Source of the DNA: Rhizobium mesoamericanum STM3625
GTDB taxonomy: Bacteria; Pseudomonadota; Alphaproteobacteria; Rhizobiales; Rhizobiaceae
Length of the DNA stretch: 64,000 nucleotides
NCBI RefSeq assembly: GCF_000312665.1
Contig: NZ_HF536772.1
Span: forward strand, 1,782,753 to 1,846,752
Direction: 5' to 3'
Shown here: positions 39,677-49,430 of the stretch, in pieces
How positions within the stretch are numbered: the stretch's first letter is position 1
How the letters are laid out: the number at the start of each line of letters is the position of its first letter
Notes under the pieces: model-generated
Database searches by the model: none
Seen by the model: only the letters and a program-made list of their open reading frames with translations
Told to the model about the DNA's origin: nothing
Program-made: the position numbers and the translations under genes

Positions 39677-41077
39677 TTAGGCCCGAGTATGCTCGCCGAT
39701 GAAGGTTTCAATGGCTTTGAGCTCAGGCTTCACGATCTGAAAGCGCTCCTCCTTGTGCATCAGATCAGCAAGCCACGTCGGAAGCGCGGGGTCAATACCG
39801 GAGGCGGATTTTACGGCAGCGGGGAATTTCGCCGGGTGGGCCGTGGCAAGCGTCACCATCGGCACGTTCGGCTTCTCGTGCTTTGCCGCAACGAAGACGC
39901 CGATCGCGGAATGCGGATCGAGGAGATAGCCGGTTTCGGAATGGATCTTTTTGATCGTCTGGGCGACCTGCGTCTCGCTGGCGCGTCCGGCGCGGAAGTC
40001 CTTCTTGATGAAGGCGAGTGCGTCTTTTGAAATCTCGAAACCGTTGGACTGCTTCAGGCCGTCCATCGCGGCGCGAACCTTCGAGGCATCGCGATCATAG
40101 GCCTCGAACAGCAGACGCTCAAAGTTCGACGAGATCTGGATGTCCATCGACGGAGAGGTCGTAGCTTTGACGGCCTTCATCTCGTAGCGACCGGTTTTCA
40201 GTGTGCGGTCAAGGATATCGTTCTCGTTGGTGGCAACCACCAGCTTGCCGATTGGTAGACCCATGCGCTTGGCGCAGTAACCAGCAAAAATGTCGCCGAA
40301 ATTGCCGGTCGGGACGGTAAACGAAACCTTACGGTCCGGTCCTCCGAGCACGATTGCCGTCGTGAAATAATAGACGATCTGGGCCATGATGCGCGCCCAG
40401 TTGATCGAGTTGACGCCCGAGAGCCTGACGCGGTCGCGAAACGGCGTGTCGTTGAACATCGCTTTGACGAGGTTCTGGCAATCGTCGAAATTGCCCTCGA
40501 CGGCCAGCGCGTGAACATTGGAGGCGCTGGAGGTCGTCATCTGGCGCTGCTGCACCGGCGAGACCTTGCCATTCGGAAAAAGGATGAAAACGTCGGTGCG
40601 TTCGCGGCCAGCAAACGCGTCGATCGCGGCGCCCCCGGTATCGCCAGAGGTTGCGCCGACGATGGTCGCGCGCTCGCCGCGCTTTTCCAGCGCGTAGTCC
40701 ATCAACCGGGCAAGCAGCTGCATGGCGACATCCTTGAACGCCAGGGTCGTGCCGTGGAAGAGCTCCATGACGAAGCTGTTCGGCCCGGTCTGCACAAGCG
40801 GGGCGATCGCCGGGTGGCGGAAAGTGCCATATGCCTCGTCGATCATCGAGCGGAAGGTCTCGTCAGGAATCTCGCCGTTGGTGAAGGGCAACAGGATTGC
40901 AAAGGCAATCTCCTGATAGCTCTTGCCGCGAAGCGCCCGGATTTCCTTCTTTGAGAAATGGGGCCATTTGCCCGGCACATAGAGACCGCCATCGCGCGCC
41001 AGACCCGCCAGCAAGGCATCGCAAAAACCGAGGGAAGGGGCTTCGCCGCGGGTCGAGATATAATCCACTGTCGTCAT
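39677..41077 (-). CDS. thrC: Threonine synthase
   Basis: PLP enzyme that converts O-phosphohomoserine to threonine. 466 residues, the long fungal/proteobacterial form. The PLP lysine lies in GTTLAFKDVAMQ; GATSGDTGGAAIDA is the phosphate-binding loop; VPTGNFGDIFAGYCAK is a further signature. The ATG at 41077 gives the conserved MTTVDYISTRGEAP. First gene of the thrC-M16-GNAT-EAL run. Confidence 0.97.
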   Translation of the reverse strand: MTTVDYISTRGEAPSLGFCDALLAGLARDGGLYVPGKWPHFSKKEIRALRGKSYQEIAFAILLPFTNGEIPDETFRSMIDEAYGTFRHPAIAPLVQTGPNSFVMELFHGTTLAFKDVAMQLLARLMDYALEKRGERATIVGATSGDTGGAAIDAFAGRERTDVFILFPNGKVSPVQQRQMTTSSASNVHALAVEGNFDDCQNLVKAMFNDTPFRDRVRLSGVNSINWARIMAQIVYYFTTAIVLGGPDRKVSFTVPTGNFGDIFAGYCAKRMGLPIGKLVVATNENDILDRTLKTGRYEMKAVKATTSPSMDIQISSNFERLLFEAYDRDASKVRAAMDGLKQSNGFEISKDALAFIKKDFRAGRASETQVAQTIKKIHSETGYLLDPHSAIGVFVAAKHEKPNVPMVTLATAHPAKFPAAVKSASGIDPALPTWLADLMHKEERFQIVKPELKAIETFIGEHTRA

Positions 41078-41307
41078 CCTTGATGTGCCGGCCGGAGAAG
41101 ATCCGGGTTGGAGGGAAAGTATGCCTCGCGCTGCATCTCGCTTACCCGCCGGCCGTCGGCTGCGATCCCGAAATGTGCATCAAAACGGTTCTTACCCAAT
41201 CGATTTTTGTTTGCGCCGCTGATATAGACCATCGCAAACTGTCACGAAAGGCCTGCCATCAAGTGATTGGGCCTGCCAAAAAACTTTGTGGAGAGGGTGG
41301 AATAATC

Positions 41308-41952
41308 GTGCTTGGCAAGGTCTCGCGTCTCATCGCTTCGGCTTCGTTTGCGGCAATGCTCGCCGGCTGCAATTCACTCGGCGTCGGCGGAGGCTCAGAC
41401 AGCGCAACGGCACAAGCCCAATCGAATGGCAATGGGCAGATCATGCCGCTGGCGCCGTCCAGCCCATCGTCCAACGACGCCTCGATCGGGACCGCTAAGA
41501 CGGCGTCGGGCGCAACCGCATCCGTTGTTCAGGGCGCGTGCCCGCAGATGTTCATGAAGGACACCGACGCGATCTTCCGGATTTATGCCGGCGGTGCGAA
41601 GACCGGCGACGCGCAGAAGCTCGCCTACCAGGCATCGATCGGGGACTACACCCGCCAGTGCAGCCTCAACGACACGAACTTGACGATGACCGTGGTGGCG
41701 CAGCTTCGTATCATTGCCGGACCGGCCGGTTCGTCCGGTAAGGTCACGCTACCGGTTCGTATCACGGTCTATGACGGCGAGGACGTACTCTACTCGGAAG
41801 TGACGAACTTCCCGGTCGAGGTCGGCTCCGGAGCGACGCAAGCCCTGTTCCGAAAGGACGGCATCAAGCTTCCGGTCGGTTCTGGCGGACTGGTGCGCGT
41901 GAACATCGGTTTCGATCAGGGACCGGTGTCGGCGAAAAAGAAGAAGGCCTGA
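41308..41952 (+). CDS. Putative lipoprotein
   Basis: 214 residues. A lipobox LAGC (Cys21) follows a hydrophobic N-terminus, then a Ser/Asn/Gln-rich linker and a C-terminal beta-rich domain (GKVTLPVRITVYDGEDVLYS). It resembles small secreted proteins of rhizobia without known function. The start is GTG at 41308 with GAGGGTGG upstream. The frame stays open back to 40897 antisense to thrC, which I reject. It lies 53 bp before the lipid-kinase gene. Confidence 0.75.
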   Translation: MLGKVSRLIASASFAAMLAGCNSLGVGGGSDSATAQAQSNGNGQIMPLAPSSPSSNDASIGTAKTASGATASVVQGACPQMFMKDTDAIFRIYAGGAKTGDAQKLAYQASIGDYTRQCSLNDTNLTMTVVAQLRIIAGPAGSSGKVTLPVRITVYDGEDVLYSEVTNFPVEVGSGATQALFRKDGIKLPVGSGGLVRVNIGFDQGPVSAKKKKA

Positions 41953-42005
41953 AAAACGCCCTTGTTTCCGCATCGCCATGCTGGCAGGCGGGGAGAGCAG
42001 ATCGG

Positions 42006-42926
42006 TTGAAAATCGGCATCGTATTGAACCCAGCGTCGGGCCGGCGCGGAAAGCGGTTGTTCTGGTCGGCTCTGCGGCGCGCCATCGAGACGAGATTCAC
42101 TGATCTCAGCCTGCGTGAAACCAAGGGCTTCGGCGATGCAGAACGCTTCGGACGCGAGCTGGCGGAAGACGGGGCCGATCTGGTTATTGCGGTCGGTGGC
42201 GACGGGACGATCGGCGAGGTGGCTGGCGGCATTCTAAAATCGCATCGGCCGGATACAGCCTTCTCTTTTATCGCCACTGGCACTGGATGTGACTTTGCCC
42301 GCAATTTCCCCCGGTCGCGCGATCCTTCCAAGATTGCCGAAAGCCTGATGTCTCCATCCTTGCGGCAGATCGATGCTGGATTGCTGACCTGCGATGACGA
42401 AGACGGTGACACGGTCAGCCGCCACTTCACCAATATCGCGAGCTTTGGGGTCTCCGGCCATATCGTGCAGGCCGTCAACGGGGCGCGCAAGGGCAGGCGC
42501 CTGCCGGGACCGATGATCTTCTTCTTTCATAGCCTGCTGGAAATCCTGCGATACAAGCCGCGCGACATTCGTCTTAGGCTGGACGGCGAGGACATTTACG
42601 AAGGGCCGATCACTGCGGTCGCCGTTGCCAACGGCGCCTGGTTCGGCGGTGGCATGAAAGTGGCTCCCGATGCCGATGTCGCTGATGGTCTATTCGACGT
42701 GGTTATCATCCGCGGTGCCGGCAGGCTGAAGGTGCTATCGCTAATGAACAGCATTTACAGTGGCGGTCACCTCCGGAGCCCGCTTGTCAGCATCCATCGC
42801 GCCAGCCTTGTGGAGGCGTGGCCGATTGGCAGGGTCGCGGTGCCGATTGACAGTGACGGCGAGGCGCCCGGGCAGCTTCCGGCACGCTTTGAGATCATGG
42901 CCGGCTCGTTAAGCCTGAGAATCTAG
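42006..42926 (+). CDS. Diacylglycerol/sphingosine kinase family lipid kinase (YegS-like)
   Basis: 306 residues. The nucleotide-binding motif is AVGGDGTIGEVAGGIL; GTGCDFARNF and the C-terminal DADVADGLFDVVIIRG are DAGK-catalytic signatures. Phosphorylates a lipid hydroxyl, exact substrate unknown. It begins with TTG at 42006 behind GGGGAG. Confidence 0.9.
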   Translation: MKIGIVLNPASGRRGKRLFWSALRRAIETRFTDLSLRETKGFGDAERFGRELAEDGADLVIAVGGDGTIGEVAGGILKSHRPDTAFSFIATGTGCDFARNFPRSRDPSKIAESLMSPSLRQIDAGLLTCDDEDGDTVSRHFTNIASFGVSGHIVQAVNGARKGRRLPGPMIFFFHSLLEILRYKPRDIRLRLDGEDIYEGPITAVAVANGAWFGGGMKVAPDADVADGLFDVVIIRGAGRLKVLSLMNSIYSGGHLRSPLVSIHRASLVEAWPIGRVAVPIDSDGEAPGQLPARFEIMAGSLSLRI

Positions 42927-43046
42927 CGATTGCGATTGAATTGCGAGCGTAAGCGAAGGCGCTTGTAAGACGGCTTGTGCGTTGTCTTCCGTCTTGGGGG
43001 CCAACGGTAAGGTGCCATGCTGGCGCCCGGGGGCGGGCTGAAGAAC

Positions 43047-43072
43047 AAAAGGCCGCACGAGCGCGGCCCTTT
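43047..43072 (-). terminator. Intrinsic terminator of the HAD gene
   Basis: Read on minus: stem GGCCGC / GCGGCC with a 6-nt loop and flanking AAA/TTT, then TTTTG, about 17 bp after the stop of the HAD gene at 43089. Confidence 0.7.
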
Positions 43073-43088
43073 CAAGGAAGAACGAGCC

Positions 43089-43778
43089 TTACAGAACGCC
43101 TTCCCACTCGGCGAGCGCGGCGACGACGCCCGGCAGATCGCTCATGCGGGAGATGACTGTGTCAGCGCCCGCCTCGGTCAGCTTGTCGGCATGTGACGGA
43201 TAGGTGTGCGAGGCACCGGTAAAGCCAACAACCCGCATGCCCGCAGCGCGCGCAGCATGGACACCATGCACGGAGTCCTCGACCACAACGACACGGTTCG
43301 TCGAAACGCCCATCTGTTTGGCGCCGTGCAGGAAGATATCCGGCTTCGGCTTCACGCGATCTGCACCGAGGTCCTTGGCCGAGAAGATATGCGGTGCAAA
43401 AAGCGGCTTCAGACCGACCTTGCCGAGCATCATGTCGAGCCGCGAGCTGCTGGAGTTCGAGCAGATGCAGCGTTTTAGCTTCAGGCGTGAAACGGCGGCT
43501 TCGACGCCCGATATCGCCTGCACGTCCTGCTCCAGCCGAAGGTCGAGCAGCTTCTCGGATTTATCAAGCAGCGAAGCCGAAATCGGGATGCTGGCCTCGC
43601 GCTCGACCTGGAAAAGGATGTTCTGCCATGTCATGCCTGCGAAGCGCTCGCCCATCTCCTCGATGCTGATCGGGTAACCGGCTTCTGTGAGAAGCTTGGA
43701 TTCGACATCCGCAGCGATGATTTCCGAATCGACCAGGACGCCGTCGCAGTCGAAGATGATGAGGTCGAAGCCGTCCAT
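43089..43778 (-). CDS. HAD-IA hydrolase (beta-phosphoglucomutase-like)
   Basis: 229 residues. Motif I is FDCDGVLVDSE (nucleophile and acid/base Asp), motif II ICSNSSSSRL, motif III lysine in RVKPKPDIF and motif IV VVVEDSVHGVHAA. The cap domain type fits phosphatases of sugar or organic phosphates; the substrate is unknown. Single gene with its own terminator. Confidence 0.9.
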   Translation of the reverse strand: MDGFDLIIFDCDGVLVDSEIIAADVESKLLTEAGYPISIEEMGERFAGMTWQNILFQVEREASIPISASLLDKSEKLLDLRLEQDVQAISGVEAAVSRLKLKRCICSNSSSSRLDMMLGKVGLKPLFAPHIFSAKDLGADRVKPKPDIFLHGAKQMGVSTNRVVVVEDSVHGVHAARAAGMRVVGFTGASHTYPSHADKLTEAGADTVISRMSDLPGVVAALAEWEGVL

Positions 43779-43897
43779 TTACTCGCGCCTTGTTTGGGAT
43801 GATGCCCCTTTACACGATGACCGTATGAAGCTCAACCGCTAGACGGGCATGGCTGGATTGCACGTCGCGGGCGGCTTGGACGTTGTGGTGGTCGGGG

Positions 43898-44584
43898 CTA
43901 TTTGATGGCTGGAAACAGCATAAGAAACTGCCGCTCGCCTTCGGGAGAAAAGACAACGCAACGGCTTCCCGCCGTGCGATGGGCCCAGCCCTTGTCGAGA
44001 AAATTGGAAAGCAGCGCCTTGCCGAGACTGCCGGCGAGGTGTGCCCGACGCTCGCTCCAGTCCAGACAGGAACGGCATAGCGGCCGGCGCGACGATTTCA
44101 GAGTATGGACATCGATACCGATATCTTTGAGCGCGGTTTCGCCGCTCTTCGTTAGCACAAGACCGTCGCCAATCGCATCGATCGCGCCTCGGCCAATCAT
44201 GCTGTCCAGCATTCGCACGCCATAATCGCCGGCAAGATGATCGTAGCAGATGCGGGCCTTGCGCAAGGCCGGCTCCTTCGGCCCCGGCTTATGACGCAGG
44301 TAGCCACGCCCGGCCGCAAAACCCATAATGCTTTCCAGGAATTTGCCAACGCTGTCATCTGCAAGCGTGAAATAGCGATGTCGGCCCTGCTTGCGCTGCG
44401 TGAGCAGATTGCCGGCCTCAAGCTTCGCGAGGTGCGTGCTCGCCGTCTGCACGGTAATGCCGCCGGCTGCTGCAAGCTCTGTCGCCGTCAGCGCCTTGCC
44501 GCCCATCAACGCCGTCAGCATGTTGGCTCGGGCGGGGTCGCCGATCAGCGCGCCGATCTGGGCTATGTCGGGTCCTTCCTTCAT
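43898..44584 (-). CDS. ArsR-family winged-helix transcriptional regulator
   Basis: 228 residues. The N-terminal winged helix covers about 8-80: IGDPARANMLTALMGG, recognition helix TVQTASTHLAKLEAG and the wing QGRHRYFTL. The extra C-terminal half is about 120 residues, longer than metal sensors, and includes CRSCLDW, a possible redox or metal site. It is divergent from the NIPSNAP/ABM pair with a 72-bp shared promoter region, so it probably controls that pair. Confidence 0.88.
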   Translation of the reverse strand: MKEGPDIAQIGALIGDPARANMLTALMGGKALTATELAAAGGITVQTASTHLAKLEAGNLLTQRKQGRHRYFTLADDSVGKFLESIMGFAAGRGYLRHKPGPKEPALRKARICYDHLAGDYGVRMLDSMIGRGAIDAIGDGLVLTKSGETALKDIGIDVHTLKSSRRPLCRSCLDWSERRAHLAGSLGKALLSNFLDKGWAHRTAGSRCVVFSPEGERQFLMLFPAIK

Positions 44585-44656
44585 AGTTCGATCCTAACCG
44601 AAGCATCGTCGTCCAACAATGTGCAAAAACTGTTTTCGGACAACAAGGAGACAACG

Positions 44657-44986
44657 ATGATTACCTGCTTCATCCGCTACGAGATCGATCCATCCAAGAA
44701 GGACGCCTTTATCGAATATGCCCGCAACTGGGGCCAAGCGATCCCGCGCAACGGCGCTGACCTGATCGGGTATTTTGCCCCGCATGAGGGCTCGGCAACG
44801 ACGGCTTACGGCGTCTACAACATCGAGAGCCTCGCCGCCTATGAAGCCTATCGCGCCCGCCTTGCCGCCGATCCGATCGGCAAGGAAAACTACGATTTCG
44901 CCAAACGCGAACGGTTCATCCTCAGAGAAGATCGCATCTTCCTCAGAAATGCCTCCCTTCCTCATGCAAAGCTGGTGATGCCATGA
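44657..44986 (+). CDS. NIPSNAP family protein
   Basis: 109 residues of ferredoxin-like fold: MITCFIRYEIDPSKKDAF, AYGVYNIESLAAYEAYRARL and FILREDRIFL. NIPSNAP relatives bind or sense small ligands, but the role is unsettled. The ATG follows AAGGAG at good spacing. Its TGA overlaps the next ATG (ATGA). Confidence 0.85.
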   Translation: MITCFIRYEIDPSKKDAFIEYARNWGQAIPRNGADLIGYFAPHEGSATTAYGVYNIESLAAYEAYRARLAADPIGKENYDFAKRERFILREDRIFLRNASLPHAKLVMP

Positions 44987-45336
44987 TCGCTGTTATCTTC
45001 GAAGTCCTGCCCTTCATGGGTGAGCGCCACACCTATCTCGATCTCGCCGGCGAACTTCGCGGTGAACTGGAAAAGATCGATGGCTTCATCTCGATCGAGC
45101 GCTTCGAAAGCCTCACCAATCGCGGCAAGCTGCTTTCGCTTTCCTTCTGGCGTGACGAGAAGGCCGTAACGACGTGGCGAAACCTGGAGGCGCACCGTGC
45201 CGCCCAGCACGCCGGTCGTAACGGCGTCTTCGCGGACTATCGCTTGCGCATCGGCCACATCGTCCGTGACTACGGCATGAAGGACCGCGACGAGGCCCCC
45301 GCTGACAGCCGCAATGTGCACGACGCGGCAGCTTAA
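44983..45336 (+). CDS. Antibiotic biosynthesis monooxygenase (ABM) domain protein
   Basis: 117 residues. The ABM fold is suggested by MIAVIFEVLPFMGERHTYLD, DGFISIERFES, LLSLSFWRDEKAVTTWRNLE and HRAAQHAGRN. Small ABM proteins are monooxygenases, heme-degrading or ligand-binding. Coupled to the NIPSNAP gene; a hairpin (45350-45374) lies just after the stop. Confidence 0.87.
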   Translation: MIAVIFEVLPFMGERHTYLDLAGELRGELEKIDGFISIERFESLTNRGKLLSLSFWRDEKAVTTWRNLEAHRAAQHAGRNGVFADYRLRIGHIVRDYGMKDRDEAPADSRNVHDAAA

Positions 45337-45349
45337 CGAGAGCGGCTGC

Positions 45350-45374
45350 AAGGGCAGGGCTGGTACCCGCCCTT
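45350..45374 (+). terminator. Terminator-like hairpin after the NIPSNAP/ABM pair
   Basis: Stem AAGGGC / GCCCTT with an inner GGG / CCC pairing, 13 bp after the ABM stop. No T run follows, so termination efficiency is doubtful. Confidence 0.4.
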
Positions 45375-45430
45375 CGGCGTCTAAGCACGTGCGGCGACTT
45401 ATTTTCCCGAAATCGCCCATCCCTTCAGCC

Positions 45431-45454
45431 TTTGGTAACCAAACTGGGTAACCA
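45431..45454. repeat. Tandem GGTAACCA palindromes upstream of ccrM
   Basis: TTTGGTAACCAAA (45431-45443, 6-bp arms around a central A) is followed by a second GGTAACCA (45447-45454), the cores 13 bp apart, 45 bp before the ccrM ATG. The spacing does not fit a CtrA site (TTAA-N7-TTAA). A possible operator for timed ccrM expression. Confidence 0.45.
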
Positions 45455-45486
45455 TAACGGACAGTAAAAAAGCGTAATGTGTATGA

Positions 45487-46629
<1,143 letters not shown>

Positions 46630-46698
46630 CGCTCGCTTCGACCTGATCGAGACTTCCTTCTTCCGGTGTTTTGTACCTCCAGTTACGGAAGAAGGCCT

Positions 46699-46727
46699 AG
46701 CGCCCGGGGATCAACACCCCGGGCGCT
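46699..46727 (+). terminator. Strong hairpin downstream of ccrM
   Basis: Perfect 11-bp stem AGCGCCCGGGG / CCCCGGGCGCT, 7-nt loop, followed by CTTCATTTT, 70 bp after the ccrM stop. Likely the ccrM terminator despite the imperfect T tract. Confidence 0.7.
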
Positions 46728-46806
46728 CTTCATTTTGGCTCGCGCGGTGGCGCAGTTCCGTGGCATGTATCGCTGACTGATGATCCGAACAGGCGGGGAA
46801 CCGGCC

Positions 46807-47277
46807 ATGTATCTTGCGATCATGCTACTGCTGATGTTTGTTCTGCCGCTGGGCTCGGTCGTTGCGGAAGCGCATTGGAGTGCGGGTGCCAACCTCGTCT
46901 TCCTGATCGGAAAGTGGTTCGTCTTCTGGGGTGTCGGTTTGCGGCTATTGGTCGCCAGCCTGAAACAGATCGTCAATCCCGCATTCACGGCCGAAACGAT
47001 CTTTGATCTCACCGACCACAAGGCCGAGTCGCTGGTGCAGGAGATCGGCTTCGGCAACCTGTCGATCGGTATGCTTGGCGTACTCAGCCTCTTCGAGCCG
47101 CAGTGGCTCGTCCCTGCCGCGATCACCGGTTGCCTGTTCTTCGGTCTTGCGGGTCTCAAGCATCTCCTGGAGCGAGGAAGAAACAGGTCGAGGAACATAG
47201 CAATGATCTCCGACCTGTGGCTCTCTCTTGTACTTGCCTTCTATCTCTCCGCAGCGTTTTTTCAGAACGCCCGATAG
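46807..47277 (+). CDS. Small integral membrane protein (DUF6790-like)
   Basis: 156 residues with about four transmembrane helices (about 1-20, 28-52, 95-118 and 135-153). The conserved-looking central part is AETIFDLTDHKAESLVQEIGFG. No enzymatic motif; function unknown. The ATG at 46807 follows GGGGAA; an upstream in-frame ATG at 46780 would add nine residues. The 3' end overlaps the SnoaL gene by 16 bp tail to tail. Confidence 0.7.
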   Translation: MYLAIMLLLMFVLPLGSVVAEAHWSAGANLVFLIGKWFVFWGVGLRLLVASLKQIVNPAFTAETIFDLTDHKAESLVQEIGFGNLSIGMLGVLSLFEPQWLVPAAITGCLFFGLAGLKHLLERGRNRSRNIAMISDLWLSLVLAFYLSAAFFQNAR

Positions 47278-47627
47278 TCCGTCACCTCGACATGGGTGAC
47301 ACGACCGTCTTCGTTGAAGGTAATCGTTTCTTCGCCCTCACGCACCAAGGGGTTGCCCGTCTTGCTGTGCGTCGCACGAACCGACCAGACGGCGCGGCCG
47401 GCTTTGGGGCCAGCCTTCTCAACCAGTGTGTCGACCGCCGTCTGATCCGGATAGTCATCGAAATACTTGCGGAAAGCGACCATGATGTCGGCTCGCCCGG
47501 ACAGGCTTCCGACACCGTTCGAGACATAGGTCGCGTCTTCCGCGAAATAGCTCTCGATCAAATCGAAATCGAGCGCGTTGATCGCGGCGTGGAATCGCTT
47601 GATTTCTTCAACTGGATCGAACGTCAT
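47262..47627 (-). CDS. SnoaL-like / NTF2-fold protein
   Basis: 121 residues with the cone-shaped NTF2 pattern: EEIKRFHAAINALDFDLIES at the start, YFAEDATYVSNG, and a final ITFNEDGRVTHVEVTDYRAF strand pair. Such proteins are isomerases, hydrolases or ligand-binding; the activity is unknown. Coupled to the upstream HAD gene by an ATGA overlap. Confidence 0.85.
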   Translation of the reverse strand: MTFDPVEEIKRFHAAINALDFDLIESYFAEDATYVSNGVGSLSGRADIMVAFRKYFDDYPDQTAVDTLVEKAGPKAGRAVWSVRATHSKTGNPLVREGEETITFNEDGRVTHVEVTDYRAF

Positions 47628-48238
47628 GGTGAGAGCCTCACGCCACGCCCCGCAAGATCCGCGCGCAGCTTGTCGGCGCCGGTGAACAGAACTGCATCCC
47701 AGCCCGCCGCTTTCGCGCCGTCGACGTTAGCGGCGGAGTCGTCGATGAAGATCGTCGCCGCCGGATTGAGGTCGAAGCTCTTGGCATGGGTTTCGTAGAT
47801 CGCAATGTCGGGTTTGATCAGGCCGATATCGCCCGAAACGGTCACGCCGCGTGGCTTGGTCAGAAACGGAAAGCGCACCTGTGCTTCGCGGAAGGTGTCG
47901 GATGCGAAGTTCGTCAGCATCGTAACGTCCCGGCCATCGGCAATCAGGCCTTCCATAATCGCAACGCTGTCGTCGTAGGAGTGCGGAACCATTTCGTGCC
48001 AGTGCTTCCGGAAGGCGCGGATATGTTCCTCTCGATCTGGATGAACTTCGATCAGCAGCGCTTCGGCTTCGGCCCAGGTGCGGCCGCGGTCCTGCTCGAC
48101 GTTCCAGTCATGAGTGCAGACATTCTCGAAGAACCATTTGCGCTCAGCTGCATCAGGAATGAGATGGCTGAACGGAATATTCGGATCGTAATGGATGAGA
48201 ACTTTTCCGATGTCGAAAACAATATGCTCGATGGGCAT
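47624..48238 (-). CDS. HAD family hydrolase
   Basis: 204 residues. Motif I is VFDIGKVLIHYDP, where the second Asp of the usual DxD is replaced by Gly (DIG), as seen in several YihX-like HAD proteins. Motif II is MLTNFASDTF, motif III lysine GLIKPDIAIYE and motif IV FIDDSAANVDGA. It lies 3 bp after mutY and overlaps the SnoaL gene, so a mutY-HAD-SnoaL operon is likely. Confidence 0.87.
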   Translation of the reverse strand: MPIEHIVFDIGKVLIHYDPNIPFSHLIPDAAERKWFFENVCTHDWNVEQDRGRTWAEAEALLIEVHPDREEHIRAFRKHWHEMVPHSYDDSVAIMEGLIADGRDVTMLTNFASDTFREAQVRFPFLTKPRGVTVSGDIGLIKPDIAIYETHAKSFDLNPAATIFIDDSAANVDGAKAAGWDAVLFTGADKLRADLAGRGVRLSP

Positions 48239-48241
48239 CGA

Positions 48242-49333
48242 TTAATCCTTGGCACGTTTGAACGCGAGCGGAATAGCCGCGGTGATTGCTTTTTTCATGA
48301 CAGTCGGCAACGCCTGCGAGTCAAGATTTGTAACTGCTTCCCACCAAGCGTTATCTATTTGAATTCGCGAGGGGACCGCGACGCGGTAGATGGACAGCCG
48401 GAGCTCGAAATGGGTGAAGACGTGTGTCACGGTTCCGCAGCGCTCCCACCGGGCTGAAAAGGGCGCGGCAGCAGCCGATGTTTCTCCGTCTTGCCGCGCC
48501 GTCCAGTTGGTCGTCGGCACCTCGGTCATACCGCCGAGCAGACCGCTTTCGATGCGCCGTCGCAGAAGGATGTCACCATCTGCAGTGACCGCGATGAAAG
48601 CCGCTCCCTGGCGGATCGGCTTTTCCTTCTTGGCTGCCTTGATCGGAAAGTGCTCGGGATCATGCAGGCGCAACGCCTCGCAAGATTTACGGAGCGGGCA
48701 GAGGGAACAGGCAGGCCGCTTCGGCGTGCAGATCGTTGCACCCAGGTCCATCATTGCTTGCGCAAAATCGCCAGGCCGATCCTTCGGGGTCAGCAGAGCC
48801 ACTTTCTGCTTCATCAAGGGTTTGGCGTTGGGCAGCGGCGTGGCAATTGCATAGAGGCGCGAAATTACCCGCTCGACGTTGCCATCCATGACGACTGCCG
48901 GCCGGTCGAAAGCGATCGCGGCTACTGCGGCGGCTGTATAATCTCCGATGCCAGGAAGCGATTTCAGCCCTTCTTCGGTATTAGGAAAGACGCCCTCGTG
49001 ATGGCGCGCCACAGCCTCGGCGCATTTCTTGAGGTTACGGGCGCGAGCGTAGTATCCCAGCCCCGCCCAGGCGGCCATCACGTCCTCGCTCGGCGCATCG
49101 GCGAGATCCCGCACGGTCGGCCAACGTGCCAGGAAATTGGCGAAGTAGGGTTTCACCGCCGGCACCGTGGTCTGCTGAAGCATCACCTCTGAGAGCCAGA
49201 CGTGATAGGGATCGACCTTGATCCCACGCGCCGCCATCGGTGGCGAGACGCGCCAAGGCAGATCGCGATGGTGCCGGTCATACCAGTCGAGAAGGGGTTT
49301 GGCGGCGGGCGCGTCCAGTGTCGTCGGTGTCAT
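48242..49333 (-). CDS. mutY: A/G-specific adenine glycosylase
   Basis: Removes adenine mispaired with 8-oxoguanine. 363 residues. The catalytic Glu lies in SEVMLQQTTV and the catalytic Asp follows the helix-hairpin-helix LPGIGDYTAAAV. The 4Fe-4S cluster cysteines are in CTPKRPACSLCPLRKSC. The C-terminal NUDIX-like domain that recognises 8-oxoguanine is present (about 235-350). Divergent from the DUF721 gene. Confidence 0.96.
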   Translation of the reverse strand: MTPTTLDAPAAKPLLDWYDRHHRDLPWRVSPPMAARGIKVDPYHVWLSEVMLQQTTVPAVKPYFANFLARWPTVRDLADAPSEDVMAAWAGLGYYARARNLKKCAEAVARHHEGVFPNTEEGLKSLPGIGDYTAAAVAAIAFDRPAVVMDGNVERVISRLYAIATPLPNAKPLMKQKVALLTPKDRPGDFAQAMMDLGATICTPKRPACSLCPLRKSCEALRLHDPEHFPIKAAKKEKPIRQGAAFIAVTADGDILLRRRIESGLLGGMTEVPTTNWTARQDGETSAAAAPFSARWERCGTVTHVFTHFELRLSIYRVAVPSRIQIDNAWWEAVTNLDSQALPTVMKKAITAAIPLAFKRAKD

Positions 49334-49430
49334 TATTTGCCGTCGTGAGGGGAAGTGCCCTATACTTGGCGAAGCAATGCCGCGCGATCAAGGCAGTGGC
49401 ACCTGAAGGCAGCGCGATGTGAAGGTTTCG

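Noticed and set aside
45431..45454. CtrA-binding site upstream of ccrM
   Set aside because: The repeats are 13 bp apart and read GGTAACC, not TTAA-N7-TTAA.
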